64,000 nt of DNA from Phalacrocorax aristotelis. Its lineage: Eukaryota; Chordata; Aves; Suliformes; Phalacrocoracidae. The stretch spans positions 81,089,330-81,153,329 of the forward strand of contig NC_134279.1 in assembly GCF_949628215.1 (NCBI RefSeq), given 5' to 3'. The notes beneath the pieces are model-generated. The model had not been told where the DNA came from, made no database searches, and saw nothing but the letters and a program-made list of their open reading frames with translations. Position numbers and translations under genes: made by a program. Shown here in pieces: positions 60,701 to 64,000 of this stretch. Each line of letters opens with the position of its first letter. The first letter of the stretch is position 1.

Positions 60701-63700
60701 TGTGTGGTGAGACGCCGGCTATAGCCGTGCTTACTCCGTCTGTGGAAGAGGCTGCGATGCCCATTGCAGACCCAGCCCCTGACCAGGGGCAGGAGGAGGA
60801 ACGGAGGTGGAGGGAGCCACAACCTGCCCATGCAGCGAAATGGGGTGGTGGGGGAAAAGGCAGCGGGGGGCTGGTGACCCGAGGGGCTTGGCTAAACCCG
60901 GCAGGCAGGAGGGACAGATACTGCAGTTGTGGTGCTGGTAGAGGTTTCTAAAAGGCAGAAACTCTCCAGTAAGTAAATCTCACTGAGTAAGAGGAGAAAT
61001 ATGAAGAACAGGATTTGCTTTTTTTTTTTTTTAATAAAAAAAAGGACATTTTAGTGGTTTATGAAGATTCCAGCAGTGCTCTGGGAAAGGGCAGCCTCTT
61101 GTTCCAGGCACCGCGTGGCCAGCACGGGGATGTCCTGGCTCTCAACCTGAAGGTTTTGAGGTACCATAAATTTTTTCTCGTGATAGCGCACAGCAGGCCA
61201 GCATGCAAAACTGTCCTGCTGCTTTACAATTTGAATAATGTTTTTATCATGCCAGCAGATAATCATCTCACTTTTGTTCCAGAAGCGAAGCTCTTATGGA
61301 TATGTTTGAGAAGCCTGAAAATAAACATATTCACATGTGTTTTCCAGTGTTGCTCAACACGTGGTGCATCTCAGCGCCGCTGGATTTCGCTCTCTCGCAA
61401 ACTGGCCAGCCTGGAGTACAAAGGCTCAGAAGTATAACTTTAGGCCTGCTCTCAGATGCGCATGTACATATTTAGTTAGTCTCTAACTGGAAGTACAGAC
61501 TTACCCTTCCCTTGTTTCTCTGCGTGGCTCGATCAGAAGGGCAGTGGTTTAGCCTATCTGCCGCTGCCTGGATGCTACCACTTCACGTCCATCTCCTAGA
61601 AGACGCTAATGCCATCCACGCTCAGCCTGAAGGATGAATGAGAGATGAGTTAGAAATGAATAAATAAATTGGAAAGCATGGATAATCCTCAAGATTTTCT
61701 CCTGAGGAAGCTTTAAACCTATTTGGCTACAGACAGAGAGATGTTTTTAATCCTGGTCGCTGTGTAGAATTTGCACTCTCATTCTGGTGGCGGGGTGGGC
61801 ATGCCAGGCGGGATCTTTGGTTGACTCGGTGGCAGCAGCTTGTTTTCAGACACTCTGCTAGCTGGCAGTCTGTCGCTGGGATTAGAGAGGTTGCATTATG
61901 TGGTAAGGTTATCCAGGAGTATCTGGAGAAGAAACGGGGTGGCTGCTTTCGTGGCTAGTGCAGTTTGGCTTTGCAGTTTTGCAAATAAAGTTTTATTACT
62001 TTTTAATTCTGCTTCGCTCCATCCTTCAAAATCTTTCTGCCAGGTAGTGGCCTCCAACAGCTTAATTTGTGGATCCCTAATTTTTTTTCCATCATTTTAA
62101 CCCTTTGAGAAATGTAGTGTATGCAGACTGCTCAGCTGAGCCTCCAGAGAGGCTGACCAACCCTCTGGCTGCATCAGCATCTTTCACCCCGGGGCCCTCC
62201 AGCGTGTTAAGGTGGCTCAGAGGGTCACCAAAGCATCCCCATCCCTCTCGGTCGTCCCTGGGAGGGTCCCTGCAGGAGGTCGTGTCCCTCGCCAGCCCTG
62301 CAGGGGAGCTTGGAATGATACAGGTGTAAAAGTGGTGCTGCAGGCGTGCTTTCATAAAGGTGGTAGGTCTCTCGGTTTGCCCAAGAGAGGCTGTGTAGAC
62401 ATCTGAGTATCTGGTATTGCTCTGGCGTCCGTGTCCTATCCCCTGCGTGATGGAGGATTTAGTCTTTCCCTTCCCTGAGATGTGTTAAACTCAGCTCGGT
62501 GCATGTGCGGAGGTAGTTGTCTTTTTTCCAGGATACAGCAAATTTGGGGGGGCGGGGGGTGTTTGAGTTTACATAACTTCCCATATGTTGCCCTCTTCAT
62601 GTTGAAACACAGGGATAGATTGTGAAATGCTGGGAGCTGCTTTAAAAGAAGATCCCCTTAGCTGGATCTCAGCCTGTCTGTGGCAAGAAAAGAGGAACCC
62701 AGGAGCCCTCTGTCCCTGTTTTCTCCCCCATACAGCTGAGCGAGCAGCGTGGGACGGAGCACCCGACACTGCCCTGTTGCCTGACACTGTGATGCCCCTC
62801 CCGGACCAGGGCACGGGGAGCCATCAGCAGGCTGGGGAGCAGCCATGTCCTGTTTGGAGGGGCAGTGGGTTCTCTGTGGAGGTGCTGCAGCTCCAGCGTC
62901 TTTTCCTGCAAGCCCTCTCCCCTTTTCCAAAGCTCCTGCATTCCCTACAGTGTGTCTCTGCTCAGCAGAGAGGTTGGTGTTTTCCATGGAGCCTTAACTC
63001 GGTGTTAGTGGAACCTTTTGGCTGAACCTGATCCCACTGGGTATTGCCTGGCCTCTGTTCCCATGTAGATCGAGGGGGTCTGAGGACACTTGGCGAGGAT
63101 TCTCTGGGACACAAGCCTGGCAGCTGGTAGGAGATTCACAGCTCTTGTTCACTGCAAGCTTGAGAGAAGCCATTCGCCTACCTGCCTGGCTTGTTTCTGC
63201 TCATCATTTTTGATGATATTTTGATGATATATATATTTTGTAGATATGATGCTGCCAGAGTTTTCACTCTGCCTCTGCTGAATAATGCCGCAGCACGTAA
63301 TGAGGGTGTCTGAAAACATCCATTCCCTCTCCAACCCCGCTGGAGCAAAGCCGAGAATCTCAGCCTCCAAACAACCTCCCCCTTTGAACTTTAAGGTTGG
63401 GAAACTGCGTTTTACTCTGAAAGCTGCTCTGCCTCCAGTGGATGGAGAACGAGGAAGCATGGGCACACGTGTTTGGGAGAGGTGGAAAGTCCTGGGGGGG
63501 TAAAAGTGCTTCGGAGATGAGCCAGGCAGGTCTGGTGAGAGCTGGGTGGAAACTTCAGCCAGGGCTCCTGGGCAGCCAAGCAGCCTCAGCAGCGACAGGA
63601 AAGCTGAGCTCCCCAGCATCCAAGCCCAGGAACTGACCTATTCAGTGTTGGGTTTTTTTGAAGTTACTGCAAGGTCATGACTGGTTTTAGGAAGCTGAGG

Positions 63701-64000
63701 GCTTCGCAGTTGCCCAATACTTGCTCGGCTTCTTTCGGATGACTTACTTGGAATGATTTGATTTTTTACAGAGTGGATTTAGAGTTGCTGACATGGGGTC
63801 TTTGGAAATCAGTGTGTTTAGCTGCCGTGGAAAGATGTGGCATGGCAAGTGGTATTGCAAACTGTTCCTAAATGCTGCGAGGAGGGCTGAGGTCCCAGCG
63901 AGGCTTAGGGATGGTGGCGTTGTTAAAGGCGACCGATCCCCAGGCGTGCTGGCAGCCTTCAAGCAGTGTGGTGGGCTAAAAGATTAAACTTGTAGTTTAA
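54733..64000. other. Right-hand region without a recognised exon
   Basis: I find no conserved coding segment, RNA gene or CR1 copy on either strand. CpG density falls after about 55.4 kb. If the candidate exon at 54.4-54.7 kb is real, this is its first intron. A T/A-run lies at 61018-61045 and a short GAT/TATA repeat near 63208-63240. Confidence 0.5.

Noticed and set aside
61015-61437. 140-codon + frame after a T/A run
   Set aside because: It has no recognisable domain and no supporting splice context, and its composition looks like non-coding DNA.
63774-63987. Possible exon after TTTTTTACAG near the right end
   Set aside because: The acceptor is fair, but the translated segment has no recognisable family and no donor or partner exon could be linked.

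Overview
The window is vertebrate nuclear DNA from a bird. Three lines of evidence support this: at least a dozen CR1 retrotransposon tails with typical avian 3' ends, intron-rich genes with GT-AG junctions and CpG-island promoters, and a conserved gene trio that corresponds to human 20p13 (RNF24, PANK2, MAVS). High GC content and compact introns would suit a microchromosome, but that is inference.

Layout. Positions 1-22.6 kb hold RNF24 on the + strand: an upstream intron or 5' flank, then five coding exons between 7672 and 21269 and a 3' UTR ending near an AATAAA at 22574. RNF24 meets PANK2 tail to tail. PANK2 is on the - strand, with seven coding exons from 42150 down to 26540 and a probable 3' UTR running to about 24.0 kb. 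Its fifth intron carries the mir-103-2 hairpin on the - strand (28998-29075). MAVS is also on the - strand, with coding exons from 53440 down to 49347. A CpG island at about 53.5-55.4 kb contains the MAVS 5' end and probably the start of an unidentified + strand gene. From about 54.8 kb to the end I recognise no exon.

Function. RNF24 is a small membrane RING-H2 ubiquitin ligase. PANK2 makes 4'-phosphopantothenate, the committed step of CoA synthesis, and hosts a miR-103 copy, as PANK genes do in other vertebrates. MAVS is the mitochondrial tail-anchored adaptor that relays RIG-I-like receptor signals. The three are linked by conserved synteny, not by a common pathway. I see no operon-like or CRISPR-like system and nothing that amounts to a wholly new system.

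The most informative points are lineage-specific details. MAVS has a perfect-period 27-bp coding tandem repeat, two PVQE TRAF-type sites and an ambiguous last splice acceptor inside duplicated sequence. PANK2 has a short polyglutamine-bearing N terminus with an in-frame stop upstream. One CR1 is inserted into another. A 9-bp tandem repeat lies in a TAAT-rich block of the first RNF24 intron. Splice sites and frames were worked out by hand; gene names rest on recognition of protein families and synteny, not on a database search.
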